This document shows, one piece after another, positions 14,494 through 21,704 of a stretch of 21,704 nt of DNA. Below the pieces are notes generated by a model. It worked only from the letters and a program-made list of their open reading frames with translations. It was not told where the DNA came from and searched no databases. Each line of letters begins with the position of its first letter. Position 1 is the stretch's first letter. The stretch is from Bacteroidota bacterium (GTDB lineage: Bacteria > Bacteroidota > Bacteroidia > Chitinophagales > Saprospiraceae): contig JAKQGD010000264.1 in the NCBI GenBank assembly GCA_029573365.1, positions 1-21,704 of the forward strand, in the 5' to 3' direction. A program made the translations under genes and the position numbers.

Positions 14494-16629
14494 ATGAAAA
14501 AGTATTCCGGGAGTACCTTAATAAAAGTAGTTTTTATCGCTGTGCTTCTTTTTGCAGGTATGGCGTCAGTATGGGCACAACCACAAAACGACAACTGTCT
14601 GTTTGCGATACCCCTGCCCACGTCGGACCAGTACTGTTCTGACCCCGCCCAATATACCAATGTGGGCGCCACGGCAGATCCGGAGTTTATCCAGGGCACA
14701 AACTCCTGCATTTCGCTAAAGTGGTCAAACGGCGTATGGTTTTCATTTGTACCCAAGCAGCCTGCAGTACTCATCAGAGTACAGGGCCTCGGCAACGGAG
14801 GCACCATCAGGAGCCCTAAAATCGTACTTTTCGAAACGTGCAACGATTATCTAGCTTGCTCTCCCGGTAAGGATGTAGGCATCGATGAGCTGGTATTTGA
14901 CGACCTCAACATAGGCCAGGTATATTACATCATGGTCGAGTCATCCATAGGAGGCGAAGGTACATTTACCTTGTGTGTCGACGATTTTGTTCCCGTCAAG
15001 GCCCCGGAAAGTGACTGCCGCAATGCTGTGGTACTGTGCGACAAATCTCCCTTTGTGGTCAACACCCTGGAGGGCAATGGCAACGACAAAAACGAACTCG
15101 AATCCAACATATGTATAGGCGGCGAATTTGCATCGGCATGGTACAAGTGGACATGCGAAATGTCAGGCTCTCTCACCTTTACCCTCACGCCAAATAACAA
15201 CATACCCAATCAGGTGACCGATGACATAGACTTTGCCCTGTACGAATTGCCAAACGGCATCGACGACTGCTCCAACAAGGTTCTCCTTAGGTGTGAAGGG
15301 GCCGGTGCCAATACTGATGCTTTTGGCAACCCTGCTCCGCTCTCTCAATGGGTGCGGTGCAATGGGCCCACAGGACTCAAAGAAGGAGAAAATGACACCA
15401 CAGAACCCGCCGGATGTGTTGGCAGCAACAACAACTTCGTCAGGCCCCTGGACATGGTCGCCGGAAAATCTTACGTACTCATCATCAACAACTTCAGCAG
15501 ATCGGGCCTCGGCTTCGGGATAGAATTTGGAGGCTCAGGCACCTTCCTGGGTCCAAAACCTGACCTCGAGGTCAATGCAAACAAGGCTTTTGAATGCGAC
15601 AAGTCTGTGATTTTTATCAACAAATCTGAGTCTGCTACCGACCCTATCGTCAAGTATACCTGGAATTTTGGCGACAGATCTGTACCATCCCGGGCCAACG
15701 GCCAGGGACCTTTTGACGTGCTTTATCAGTCTTTTGGCGACAAGACAGCAGCCGTCACCGTGGAAACAAGCCGCGGATGCACCGTGACTAAGTTTATCGA
15801 TTTTTATGTCGACCCCTGCTGTAAGGACACCAGCACACTCGATGTAGATGCCATAGTGCGTGACATCCTTTGTTTTGGGTTTACTGACGGACAAATCCTG
15901 GCCCAGGGCATCAGCGGAGCTCCGGAATACAGCTTCAGCCTAGACAACCAGCCCTTCCGGCCCAATCCACTGTATGGAAATCTCGCTGCAGGTACCTACC
16001 TCATCAGAATCCGGGACCTCAAAGGATGCGTGGACTCCATAACCCGCACCGTAACCGAACCATTGCCCATCAACATAGATGCGGGTCCGGACCAGGAAAT
16101 AGACCTCGGAGAGAATACTTTTATGAATGGAACGGTCAATTCGCCAAACGGCATAGACACCCTCCTGTGGTCGCCACCTGCAGATTTTGACATCAACGGC
16201 ATCGAAGACCCGGAGGTTTTCCCCAAGACCACCACCACGTATACCTTTACCGTCACCGATGAAAACGGCTGTACCAAGGAAGACCAGGTGACCATCAGGG
16301 TAAAAAAGGAATACAAAGTATATACGCCCAATATTTTTTCGCCTGACGGCAATGGATCCAATGACTTCTTTAACATATGGGTCACCAAAGGCGTAAAATA
16401 TGTGGAACTCCTCGAAGTGTATGACAGGTGGGGCAATCTCGTATATCAGGGCATAGACTCAAAGGCTCCCGTGCCCGGTGATCTGATCACCTCTTCCCAA
16501 TCGAGCGGCTGGGACGGCAAATTTAAAGGCTCGAAAGTCAATCCCGGGGTATTTGCGTGGAGGGCACGGGTGCGGTTTTTGGATGACGTGGTCAAAAACT
16601 TTGCCGGTGACGTGACCGTGCTCAGGTAA
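14494..16629 (+). CDS. T9SS type B (gliding-motility CTD) PKD/SprB-repeat surface protein
   Basis: This 711-residue protein has a signal peptide (hydrophobic 10-27, cut after VWA at 28). Two Cys-rich beta domains follow (about 30-165 and 172-350, each with a W-F/Y strand such as GVWFSFVP and SAWYKWTC) that resemble pre-peptidase-like domains. Then come a PKD domain (about 357-440, YTWNFGD), an SprB-type repeat (446-523, ILCFGFTDGQI...GTYLIRIRDLKGC) and a second PKD-like domain (524-603). The gliding-motility-associated sorting domain is at 604-711 (YTPNIFSPDGNGSNDFF, YDRWGNLVY, GWDGKF). The type B tail directs export through T9SS and display on the cell surface. No catalytic motif is seen; an adhesin-like role is inferred. 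LptC begins 3 bp after its stop. Confidence 0.9.
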   Translation: MKKYSGSTLIKVVFIAVLLFAGMASVWAQPQNDNCLFAIPLPTSDQYCSDPAQYTNVGATADPEFIQGTNSCISLKWSNGVWFSFVPKQPAVLIRVQGLGNGGTIRSPKIVLFETCNDYLACSPGKDVGIDELVFDDLNIGQVYYIMVESSIGGEGTFTLCVDDFVPVKAPESDCRNAVVLCDKSPFVVNTLEGNGNDKNELESNICIGGEFASAWYKWTCEMSGSLTFTLTPNNNIPNQVTDDIDFALYELPNGIDDCSNKVLLRCEGAGANTDAFGNPAPLSQWVRCNGPTGLKEGENDTTEPAGCVGSNNNFVRPLDMVAGKSYVLIINNFSRSGLGFGIEFGGSGTFLGPKPDLEVNANKAFECDKSVIFINKSESATDPIVKYTWNFGDRSVPSRANGQGPFDVLYQSFGDKTAAVTVETSRGCTVTKFIDFYVDPCCKDTSTLDVDAIVRDILCFGFTDGQILAQGISGAPEYSFSLDNQPFRPNPLYGNLAAGTYLIRIRDLKGCVDSITRTVTEPLPINIDAGPDQEIDLGENTFMNGTVNSPNGIDTLLWSPPADFDINGIEDPEVFPKTTTTYTFTVTDENGCTKEDQVTIRVKKEYKVYTPNIFSPDGNGSNDFFNIWVTKGVKYVELLEVYDRWGNLVYQGIDSKAPVPGDLITSSQSSGWDGKFKGSKVNPGVFAWRARVRFLDDVVKNFAGDVTVLR

Positions 16630-16632
16630 TCT

Positions 16633-17217
16633 ATGTCTATCTTCAAGTCATACATCCTGACGCCTTGGTCGGCGATTACCCTCTTGCTCTTGGCAGGGTG
16701 CAGCAACAACATAGGCGACATAAATACCGTCGTGGAGTCTGCCCAAAAGCCTGATACAGAGTGGGGCAAAAATGTACGTATCATATATAGTGACTCGGCC
16801 ATGGTGAGAGTCGTCATCCACGCCCCGGTGATGGAACGAAGTGTGGACCATGGCAATTCCAAAGATGTTTTTCCCAAAGGCATCCTGCTGGAGTTCCTCA
16901 ATGACCAGAAAGTGGTCTACAGCTGGCTTAAAGCCGAAACGGCCATCCGCGAAGACCGCACCCAAAAGATTTTTGCCCGTGGCAATGTCATCTTTTACAA
17001 CAACAAGAACGAAAAAATGGAAACCCCGGAACTCGTGTGGGATGAAAAAGACAGAAAAGTGTATACCGACAAGCTCGTACGCATCACACAGGCAGAAAAA
17101 GGCGACACCACCTATGGTTTTGGGTTTACGGCAAACCAGGAGTTTACCAGATTTGAGATACGCAAAAAGGTACAAGGCAAAATCAATGTCGGAGATTTTT
17201 TCAAAAGTATTGAGTAA
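16633..17217 (+). CDS. lptC: LPS export periplasmic lipoprotein LptC
   Basis: This 194-residue protein has a lipobox LLAGC with Cys23. The body forms the repetitive beta structure of the LptC/OstA-type family: SAMVRVVIHAPVMER, KGILLEFLNDQKVVYSWLKAETAIRED, then IFARGNVIFYNNKNEKMETPELVWDEKDRKVYTDKLVRI (three segments, about 60-160). LptC links the LptBFG ABC transporter in the inner membrane to LptA, passing lipopolysaccharide across the periplasm. The lipoprotein form (rather than a membrane-anchored one) and this gene order, with a CNNM/CorC gene next, are usual in Bacteroidota. It is 3 bp after the T9SS protein and 12 bp before the CNNM gene, so the three are co-transcribed. Confidence 0.85.
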   Translation: MSIFKSYILTPWSAITLLLLAGCSNNIGDINTVVESAQKPDTEWGKNVRIIYSDSAMVRVVIHAPVMERSVDHGNSKDVFPKGILLEFLNDQKVVYSWLKAETAIREDRTQKIFARGNVIFYNNKNEKMETPELVWDEKDRKVYTDKLVRITQAEKGDTTYGFGFTANQEFTRFEIRKKVQGKINVGDFFKSIE

Positions 17218-17229
17218 TTTTGCGGCTAT

Positions 17230-18498
17230 ATGGTGATAACCGTCATTCTTGTACTTTTGATGCTGTTGCTTTCTGCCTTCTTTTCAGGCAGCGAAATAGC
17301 CTACCTTTCGGCCAATAAACTCAGCATAGAAGTACTGAAAAACAAAGGCGAAGGCAAGGGTAAAATCCTCGCCGACCTGTACAAAGATCCCAAGTCATTT
17401 CTGAGTACCCTGCTTGTAGGCAACAATATCGTGCTCGTCATGTACACGATTTTTTTCAGCACCCTGTTGACACCGCTGCTGGAGATGGTTCTGCCCGTAG
17501 GGAGCTTTGCATTGTCCTTTATTACGACCCTCATCCTGACCATCGTCATCCTGATACTGGGAGAGTTTCTGCCCAAAACACTATTCAGGCTTTACGCCAA
17601 TGAACTTATTTTCAGACTTGCCAGGCCGCTCAGGTTTTTTTCCGCTTTGCTGCTGGTACCCAGCTGGGTGCTCACAAAAACGTCAAACCTCATCATTCGC
17701 CTCCTTTTTGGCAAAATAGAATCAGATGACGAAAGTATCATCACCAAACTCGACCTCGAACATTATATCCAGTCCAATGTCCACGAAGAAAAAGACATAG
17801 ATACCGAGATCCTGTCCAATGCCCTGAACCTCAATCAACTCAAGGTAAGAGACTGCATGATACCCCGTAATGAAATCGTTTTTGTTGATAAAAACGACGA
17901 TTTAGCCACCGTCAGACAAACCTTTGTCAGCTCAAAACATTCCCGCCTTATCGTGTCAGACGGCGACATGGAAAATGTGGTCGGATATATACACCATCAG
18001 CAGCTTTTTAAAAACATCACTTCACTAAAGCGTAATATCAGAGACCTGGACTTTGTACCAGATGTCATGAATGTGCAGGACCTGCTCTACAAGTTTATCA
18101 AGGACGGATCCAACATAGCCTGTGTGGTGGACGAATATGGCGGAACAGCAGGCATTATCACCCTCGAGGACATCCTGGAGGAAATCTTTGGCGAAATAGC
18201 CGACGAACATGATGAAGTGGAGTTTGTAGAAAAAGAAATATCCGAAAACGAATTTATTTTTTCAGGAAGACTGGAACTGGCTTATCTCAATGCTAAATAC
18301 AAACAGCTGGAATTGCCTGAAGAAGATTACGTCACCCTTTCAGGTTACATCGTCATGACCCACGGCAGCATACCGGAAGCCGGCGAAGAAATCGTACTTG
18401 ACAACTACAGATTTATCATCCTTTCTAAAGCCGACACCAAAATCGAAGAAGTAAGGGTAGTAAAACTCACACAACACTCCGATAAAAACCTGGAGTAA
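17230..18498 (+). CDS. CNNM/CorC/HlyC-family CBS-domain membrane protein (GldE-like)
   Basis: This 422-residue protein has the DUF21/CNNM membrane domain (1-170) with SGSE (19-22), GNN (64-66) and GEFLPKT (111-117), three motifs of the transport core. A CBS pair follows (about 205-325), ending in DEYGGTAGIITLED (301-314) and EEIFGEI, and then a CorC_HlyC domain (about 335-415). The family moves or controls Mg2+ (CNNM/CorC) in the inner membrane, with CBS domains sensing nucleotide-Mg. In gliding Bacteroidota a relative is GldE, a gliding accessory; whether this protein acts in gliding or only in ion transport is open. It is the last gene of the tight operon 14494-18498. The old name hemolysin should not be read as a toxin. 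Confidence 0.9.
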   Translation: MVITVILVLLMLLLSAFFSGSEIAYLSANKLSIEVLKNKGEGKGKILADLYKDPKSFLSTLLVGNNIVLVMYTIFFSTLLTPLLEMVLPVGSFALSFITTLILTIVILILGEFLPKTLFRLYANELIFRLARPLRFFSALLLVPSWVLTKTSNLIIRLLFGKIESDDESIITKLDLEHYIQSNVHEEKDIDTEILSNALNLNQLKVRDCMIPRNEIVFVDKNDDLATVRQTFVSSKHSRLIVSDGDMENVVGYIHHQQLFKNITSLKRNIRDLDFVPDVMNVQDLLYKFIKDGSNIACVVDEYGGTAGIITLEDILEEIFGEIADEHDEVEFVEKEISENEFIFSGRLELAYLNAKYKQLELPEEDYVTLSGYIVMTHGSIPEAGEEIVLDNYRFIILSKADTKIEEVRVVKLTQHSDKNLE

Positions 18499-18503
18499 AC
18501 TAT

Positions 18504-18570
18504 ACACCTGCTGCGAAAAGTTAGACACCTGCGAAACACTTAAAGTGTGGCTTATCGCAATATAAGGAAA
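18504..18570. other. Short repeats and hairpins between the CNNM gene and iscS
   Basis: A direct repeat ACACCTGC occurs at 18504-18511 and 18525-18532, each followed by GCGAAA. Next come the near-palindrome ACACTT-A-AAGTGT (18536-18548) and a small stem CTTAT/ATAAG. None has a clear T-tract, so it is not a standard terminator. Its role is unknown. Confidence 0.4.
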
Positions 18571-18585
18571 AAGAGAACATTCTCC

Positions 18586-18619
18586 TTTGGAATTAATAAA
18601 CAAAATAACCGTATCTTTG
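18586..18619 (+). promoter_or_regulatory. Promoter of the iscSUA operon
   Basis: TATCTTTG (18612-18619) is an exact -7 box. TTTG at 18586-18589 is a candidate -33 element, 22 bp away. The iscS ATG lies 31 bp below the box. Confidence 0.6.
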
Positions 18620-18650
18620 TATTTAGATTAAATATAATTAAGCAAAGATT

Positions 18651-19874
18651 ATGGCCGAGAGCAGATTGATTTACCTTGACAACAATGCTACGACACCTAC
18701 CGACCCGAGGGTTGTAGAGGCGATGTTGCCTTATTTTTATGAGATTCCGGGCAATGCAGCCAGCAGAAACCATCCATATGGGTGGAAAGCCGAAGAAGCT
18801 GTGGAGTATGCAAGAGAGCAGATAGCAGACCTTATTGGTGCCGATCCCAAGGAAATCATCTTTACCTCAGGAGCCACAGAATCAGACAACCTCGCCCTCA
18901 AAGGCGTTTTTGAAATGTATGCCTCTAAGGGCAACCACATCATCACAGTAAAGACCGAGCACAAGGCAATACTCGACAGCTGCGGCCACATAGAAAAAAT
19001 GGGCGGACAGGTTACCTATCTCAATGTCAAAGACGACGGACTGATAGACCTGGTCGAGCTGGAAGCTGCCATTACCGACAAAACAATACTCATTTCTGTC
19101 ATGTGGGCCAACAACGAGACCGGTGTCATACAACCCATGAAAGAAATAGGGGACATCTGCAGGAAGCATGGAGTGCTCTTTATGAGCGATGCTACGCAGG
19201 CCGTAGGTAAGATACCCGTCCATCCCAAAGAAGTAGGAGTACACCTGATGGCCTTTACAGCCCACAAAATGTATGGTCCCAAAGGAGTGGGAGCTCTTTT
19301 TGTAAACCGCAAAAACCCGAGGGTAAAAGTAACTGCTCAGATGGATGGCGGAGGCCACGAAAGAGGCATGAGGTCAGGAACACTAAATGTTCCGGGTATA
19401 GTAGGTTTTGGCAAGGCTGCAGCACTGGCTAAACAGGAAATGGAGTCAGAAATCAAGCGACTTTCTGCCCTCAGGGACAAGCTCGAAAAGGCTTTTTCGG
19501 ACAATGTAGAAGAAGTGTATGTCAATGGCAACAAGGACCACAGAATGCCTCATGTCACCAATATTTCATTTAAACACGTAGAAGGCGAGGGCCTCATGAT
19601 GACCTTCAACCAAAACATAGCTGTTTCTTCAGGTTCCGCGTGTACATCAGCATCTTTGGAACCTTCCTACGTACTTGTGGCGTTAGGGTTGGGTGACGAC
19701 CTGGCACACTCTTCGATACGATTCAGCCTGGGCAGGTTTACCACCGAAGAAGATGTGGATTTTGCCATCCAGGCCGTAACCAAAGGTGTAAATCACATGA
19801 GGGACCTGAGTCCTATATGGGAGATGTACAAGGAAGGTATAGACCTCAACTCTGTAGAGTGGGCTGAACATTGA
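18651..19874 (+). CDS. iscS: Cysteine desulfurase IscS
   Basis: This 407-residue PLP enzyme takes sulphur from cysteine and passes it as a persulphide to IscU and other acceptors. LDNNATTPTDPRV (9-21), GATESDN (74-80), His104 in KTEHKAIL, the PLP-binding Lys206 in AFTAHKMYGPKG and the mobile-loop Cys331 in SSGSACTSASLEPSYVL match group I IscS; H104 and K206 coincide with E. coli numbering. The C-terminus ...VEWAEH resembles the E. coli end that docks IscU. It is the first gene of iscS-iscU-iscA. No iscR lies upstream; the preceding 150 bp hold a promoter and small repeats instead. Confidence 0.97.
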   Translation: MAESRLIYLDNNATTPTDPRVVEAMLPYFYEIPGNAASRNHPYGWKAEEAVEYAREQIADLIGADPKEIIFTSGATESDNLALKGVFEMYASKGNHIITVKTEHKAILDSCGHIEKMGGQVTYLNVKDDGLIDLVELEAAITDKTILISVMWANNETGVIQPMKEIGDICRKHGVLFMSDATQAVGKIPVHPKEVGVHLMAFTAHKMYGPKGVGALFVNRKNPRVKVTAQMDGGGHERGMRSGTLNVPGIVGFGKAAALAKQEMESEIKRLSALRDKLEKAFSDNVEEVYVNGNKDHRMPHVTNISFKHVEGEGLMMTFNQNIAVSSGSACTSASLEPSYVLVALGLGDDLAHSSIRFSLGRFTTEEDVDFAIQAVTKGVNHMRDLSPIWEMYKEGIDLNSVEWAEH

Positions 19875-19914
19875 GACAGTAATTAATTAAAAATAAAGTT
19901 TAAAATCAGAACAT

Positions 19915-20310
19915 ATGGCATATTCAGAAAAATTGCTCGACCACTTCAAAAACCCAAAAAACGTGGGCACACTGGATAAAAGCAAAAAAAATGTGGGTAC
20001 AGGTCTCGTCGGAGCTCCCGAATGCGGAGATGTGATGAGACTTCAAATCGAGGTAGATGAAAATACAGATACCATCATCGATGCCAAGTTTAAGACCTTT
20101 GGCTGCGGCTCAGCAATCGCTTCGTCGTCACTGGCTACAGAATGGCTCAAGGGCAAAACCATAGATGAGGCCATGGCCATCGACAACATGGCGATCGTCG
20201 AGGAACTGGCTCTGCCACCGGTCAAAATACACTGCTCCGTACTGGCCGAAGACGCCATCAAAAGTGCTGTGGCAGATTACAAAAAGAAAAACGAAAAGGT
20301 ACCCTCCTGA
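19915..20310 (+). CDS. iscU: Fe-S cluster scaffold protein IscU
   Basis: This 131-residue protein is the scaffold on which [2Fe-2S] clusters are built. The ligand set is complete: Cys37 and Asp39 in GAPECGDV, Cys64 in FGCGSAIASSS, and His106 and Cys107 in KIHCS. LPPVK (100-104) is the recognition motif for the HscA chaperone, so an HscA/HscB pair is expected elsewhere in the genome. It starts 40 bp after iscS behind an A-rich leader without a Shine-Dalgarno site. Confidence 0.97.
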   Translation: MAYSEKLLDHFKNPKNVGTLDKSKKNVGTGLVGAPECGDVMRLQIEVDENTDTIIDAKFKTFGCGSAIASSSLATEWLKGKTIDEAMAIDNMAIVEELALPPVKIHCSVLAEDAIKSAVADYKKKNEKVPS

Positions 20311-20347
20311 TATGGGGGGACCTTTGTTTAAAATTTATTGACAAACT

Positions 20348-20674
20348 ATGTTATTTGTTGCAGACAGTGCCAGGGACAGGATACGGGAGATTATGGAAAA
20401 CCAGCATCTTTCAGGGGACTATTTTGTCCGCGTCAGTGTCACCAGTGGAGGTTGCTCAGGTCTCAGCTATCAGTTGGATTTTGACAATGAAAACAAACCC
20501 AACGACCAGGTTTTTGATGACAACGGAGTCAAAGTGGTGACAGACCTGAAAAGTTTTCTGTACCTCTGCAATACCACACTCGAGTTTTCAGGAGGCCTCA
20601 ATGGCAAAGGATTTTATTTTAACAATCCCAATGCCTCCCGTACCTGTGGATGCGGTGAGAGTTTTGCAGTGTAA
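20348..20674 (+). CDS. iscA: IscA/ErpA-type (A-type carrier) Fe-S assembly protein
   Basis: This 108-residue A-type carrier has the three invariant cysteines Cys36 (GGCSGLSY), Cys100 and Cys102 (TCGCGESF). A-type proteins hold and deliver iron or [2Fe-2S]/[4Fe-4S] clusters to target enzymes. The sequence alone does not separate IscA, ErpA and SufA cleanly; iscA is chosen because it follows iscU by 37 bp on the same strand. The reading GLNGKGFYFNNPNA is typical of this family. It is the last gene of the run: a hairpin and a convergent gene follow, so hscB, hscA and fdx are not in this cluster. Confidence 0.93.
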   Translation: MLFVADSARDRIREIMENQHLSGDYFVRVSVTSGGCSGLSYQLDFDNENKPNDQVFDDNGVKVVTDLKSFLYLCNTTLEFSGGLNGKGFYFNNPNASRTCGCGESFAV

Positions 20675-20702
20675 CAACACCCGGAAATTTCTGTAAAAAG
20701 AT

Positions 20703-20718
20703 TTGGGATGGATCCCAA
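20703..20718. terminator. Bidirectional terminator between iscA and the PKD gene
   Basis: TTGGGAT (20703-20709) and ATCCCAA (20712-20718) form a 7-bp stem; the loop is 2 nt, in practice 4. T-rich sequence follows on plus (TTTTCCCTTTTC), and CTTTTT follows on minus. It lies between two convergent genes. Confidence 0.65.
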
Positions 20719-20737
20719 TTTTCCCTTTTCTATCCTA

Positions 20738-21703
20738 TCAGTTTTTGTAGAAAGTCGCAACATACACCGACTGATCCTCGAGCACAAGTTTTACAGAATA
20801 TAACCCTGACACCAGTCCCGAAACATCGATTCTGCCTTCTGTATTGTTTACCTCTGATACCAGCATATGCTTGTTCATCTGGTCAAATATGCCGGCCTTG
20901 ATGATGCGTCTCTCTGACACAAAATTGATAAAGTCGGAAGTCGGGTTGGGAAATACCTTAATGTTGTCGCCGACAGTCACCTTTTTGCAAACCTTGACCT
21001 TGCAGGTTTGTCCACCATCTACCGCCACTAGGCAAACCTCATAAATCCCGTCTTTCTGGAAAAAGTGAGTGACCTCCCTGCCGGTCAGATTTGCAGCGGA
21101 AAAATCACTTCCATACCAGTAATAGGTTGCTTTATCGTCATTGGAAGAAGCCCTGAAAGTCAGTTGATTGCCACTGGCAGTGTATTTAAAATCTGCTTCC
21201 AGCACACAATCCTGGATGTCCTGCCCTACCTGTATCTTTTTGCAAACGGACTGTACACATTGGCCCGCGGCTGTCGTGGATGGCCCTCCTATTACTTTGA
21301 GGCACACCTCATAAAACCCGGGAGTGCTGTAAGTGTTGGTGACTTGTTGGCCTTCGGCAGAAACTCCGTTGCCAAAACTCCAGTAATACCTGGCATCTGA
21401 CCCTGCATTTGAGTTGGCTTTGAAGGTGTAATCTGAGCCGGTATGAGCAAAAGTAAATTCTGCCTTCAGGTCACATCCGTTTCCTATTTTGATTTTTTTA
21501 CATATACCGTCGGTACACGGCGATGTAGAAGTACTTATGGCTGGTCCTAATACCTTCATACACACCTCATAGTAGCCATCGGCCGCATAGCCTGAGGATA
21601 CTTCCCGTCCTTCGCCTGACTTGCCGTTGCCAAAGCTCCAGTAATATTTGCCGTTGTCACCGACGGTAGACGTACCTGAGAACTTAACCTGGTTGCCCGA
21701 AAC
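20738..21703 (-). CDS. PKD-repeat T9SS type A protein (5' end outside window)
   Basis: The reading frame stays open to the right edge, so the 322 residues seen are only the C-terminal part; the GTG at 21563-21565 is internal. Three PKD-like modules of about 80 residues follow each other, each with YYWSFGNG or YYWYGSD and YEVC(M/L)KV, and each closed by a Cys pair and CKKI or CKKV plus VG or IG. The repeated cysteines suggest a disulphide in every module. The end is a T9SS type A sorting domain (VFPNPTSDF ... DVSGLVSGLYSVKLV). PKD domains are binding or spacer modules in secreted enzymes and adhesins; any catalytic part would lie upstream, outside the window. It converges on iscA. Confidence 0.88.
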   Translation of the reverse strand, partial: VSGNQVKFSGTSTVGDNGKYYWSFGNGKSGEGREVSSGYAADGYYEVCMKVLGPAISTSTSPCTDGICKKIKIGNGCDLKAEFTFAHTGSDYTFKANSNAGSDARYYWSFGNGVSAEGQQVTNTYSTPGFYEVCLKVIGGPSTTAAGQCVQSVCKKIQVGQDIQDCVLEADFKYTASGNQLTFRASSNDDKATYYWYGSDFSAANLTGREVTHFFQKDGIYEVCLVAVDGGQTCKVKVCKKVTVGDNIKVFPNPTSDFINFVSERRIIKAGIFDQMNKHMLVSEVNNTEGRIDVSGLVSGLYSVKLVLEDQSVYVATFYKN

Positions 21704-21704
21704 G

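Noticed and set aside
17230..18498. Hemolysin toxin
   Set aside because: The family name is historical; the DUF21-CBS-CorC layout is that of an ion-transport-related membrane protein.
21563..21565. GTG as the start of the PKD protein
   Set aside because: The frame continues upstream to the window edge and encodes another PKD module of the same type.
1..21704. CRISPR arrays, tRNA or rRNA genes, insertion sequences
   Set aside because: I looked on both strands and saw no regularly spaced repeats, cloverleaf, rRNA-like segments or transposase motifs.

Overview
The window comes from a member of the Bacteroidota, most likely a Saprospiria/Chitinophagia-type bacterium (inference). Three secreted proteins end in type IX secretion (T9SS) sorting domains, two of type A and one of gliding-motility type B. 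Candidate promoters carry the Bacteroidota -7 box TAnnTTTG. Starts are preceded by A-rich sequence rather than Shine-Dalgarno motifs. Iron-sulphur assembly is encoded by isc-type genes.

Layout. 1-0.7 kb: the last codons of an outer-membrane beta-barrel protein (+) and a small secreted protein of unknown function (-). 0.97-4.36 kb: a very large T9SS protein whose ends match peptide-N-glycosidase F; about 500 residues, including a LamG-like domain, are inserted inside its first jelly-roll. 4.44-5.87 kb: a class-3-like aldehyde dehydrogenase. 5.9-9.3 kb: a three-gene regulatory operon, BlaI-type repressor / M56 BlaR1-like membrane protease / PDZ periplasmic protein. It is preceded by two identical-arm palindromes, one lying exactly between the promoter boxes, and closed by a strong bidirectional terminator. 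9.3-12.33 kb: an A/T-rich accessory block on the minus strand with a lipoprotein, a 570-bp gene-free stretch, a SAM methyltransferase and a YafK-like L,D-transpeptidase-fold protein. 12.33-14.32 kb (-): rsmI and an M16 protease. 14.49-18.50 kb (+): a T9SS type B adhesin-like protein, lptC and a CNNM/CorC (GldE-like) CBS membrane protein, tightly spaced as one operon. 18.65-20.67 kb (+): iscS-iscU-iscA. 20.74 kb to the edge (-): the C-terminal part of a PKD-repeat T9SS protein, facing iscA across a bidirectional hairpin.

How the genes work together. The BlaI-M56-PDZ operon looks like a self-regulated envelope-sensing circuit: the repressor sits on its own promoter and is presumably removed by the protease, but the protease has no beta-lactam-binding sensor, so the signal should be something else. 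LptC serves lipopolysaccharide export, and the T9SS proteins are cargo for the outer membrane or medium. IscS, IscU and IscA form the core of Fe-S cluster assembly. The part most worth attention is the signalling operon with its operators, followed by the PNGase F-like protein with its nested insertion.
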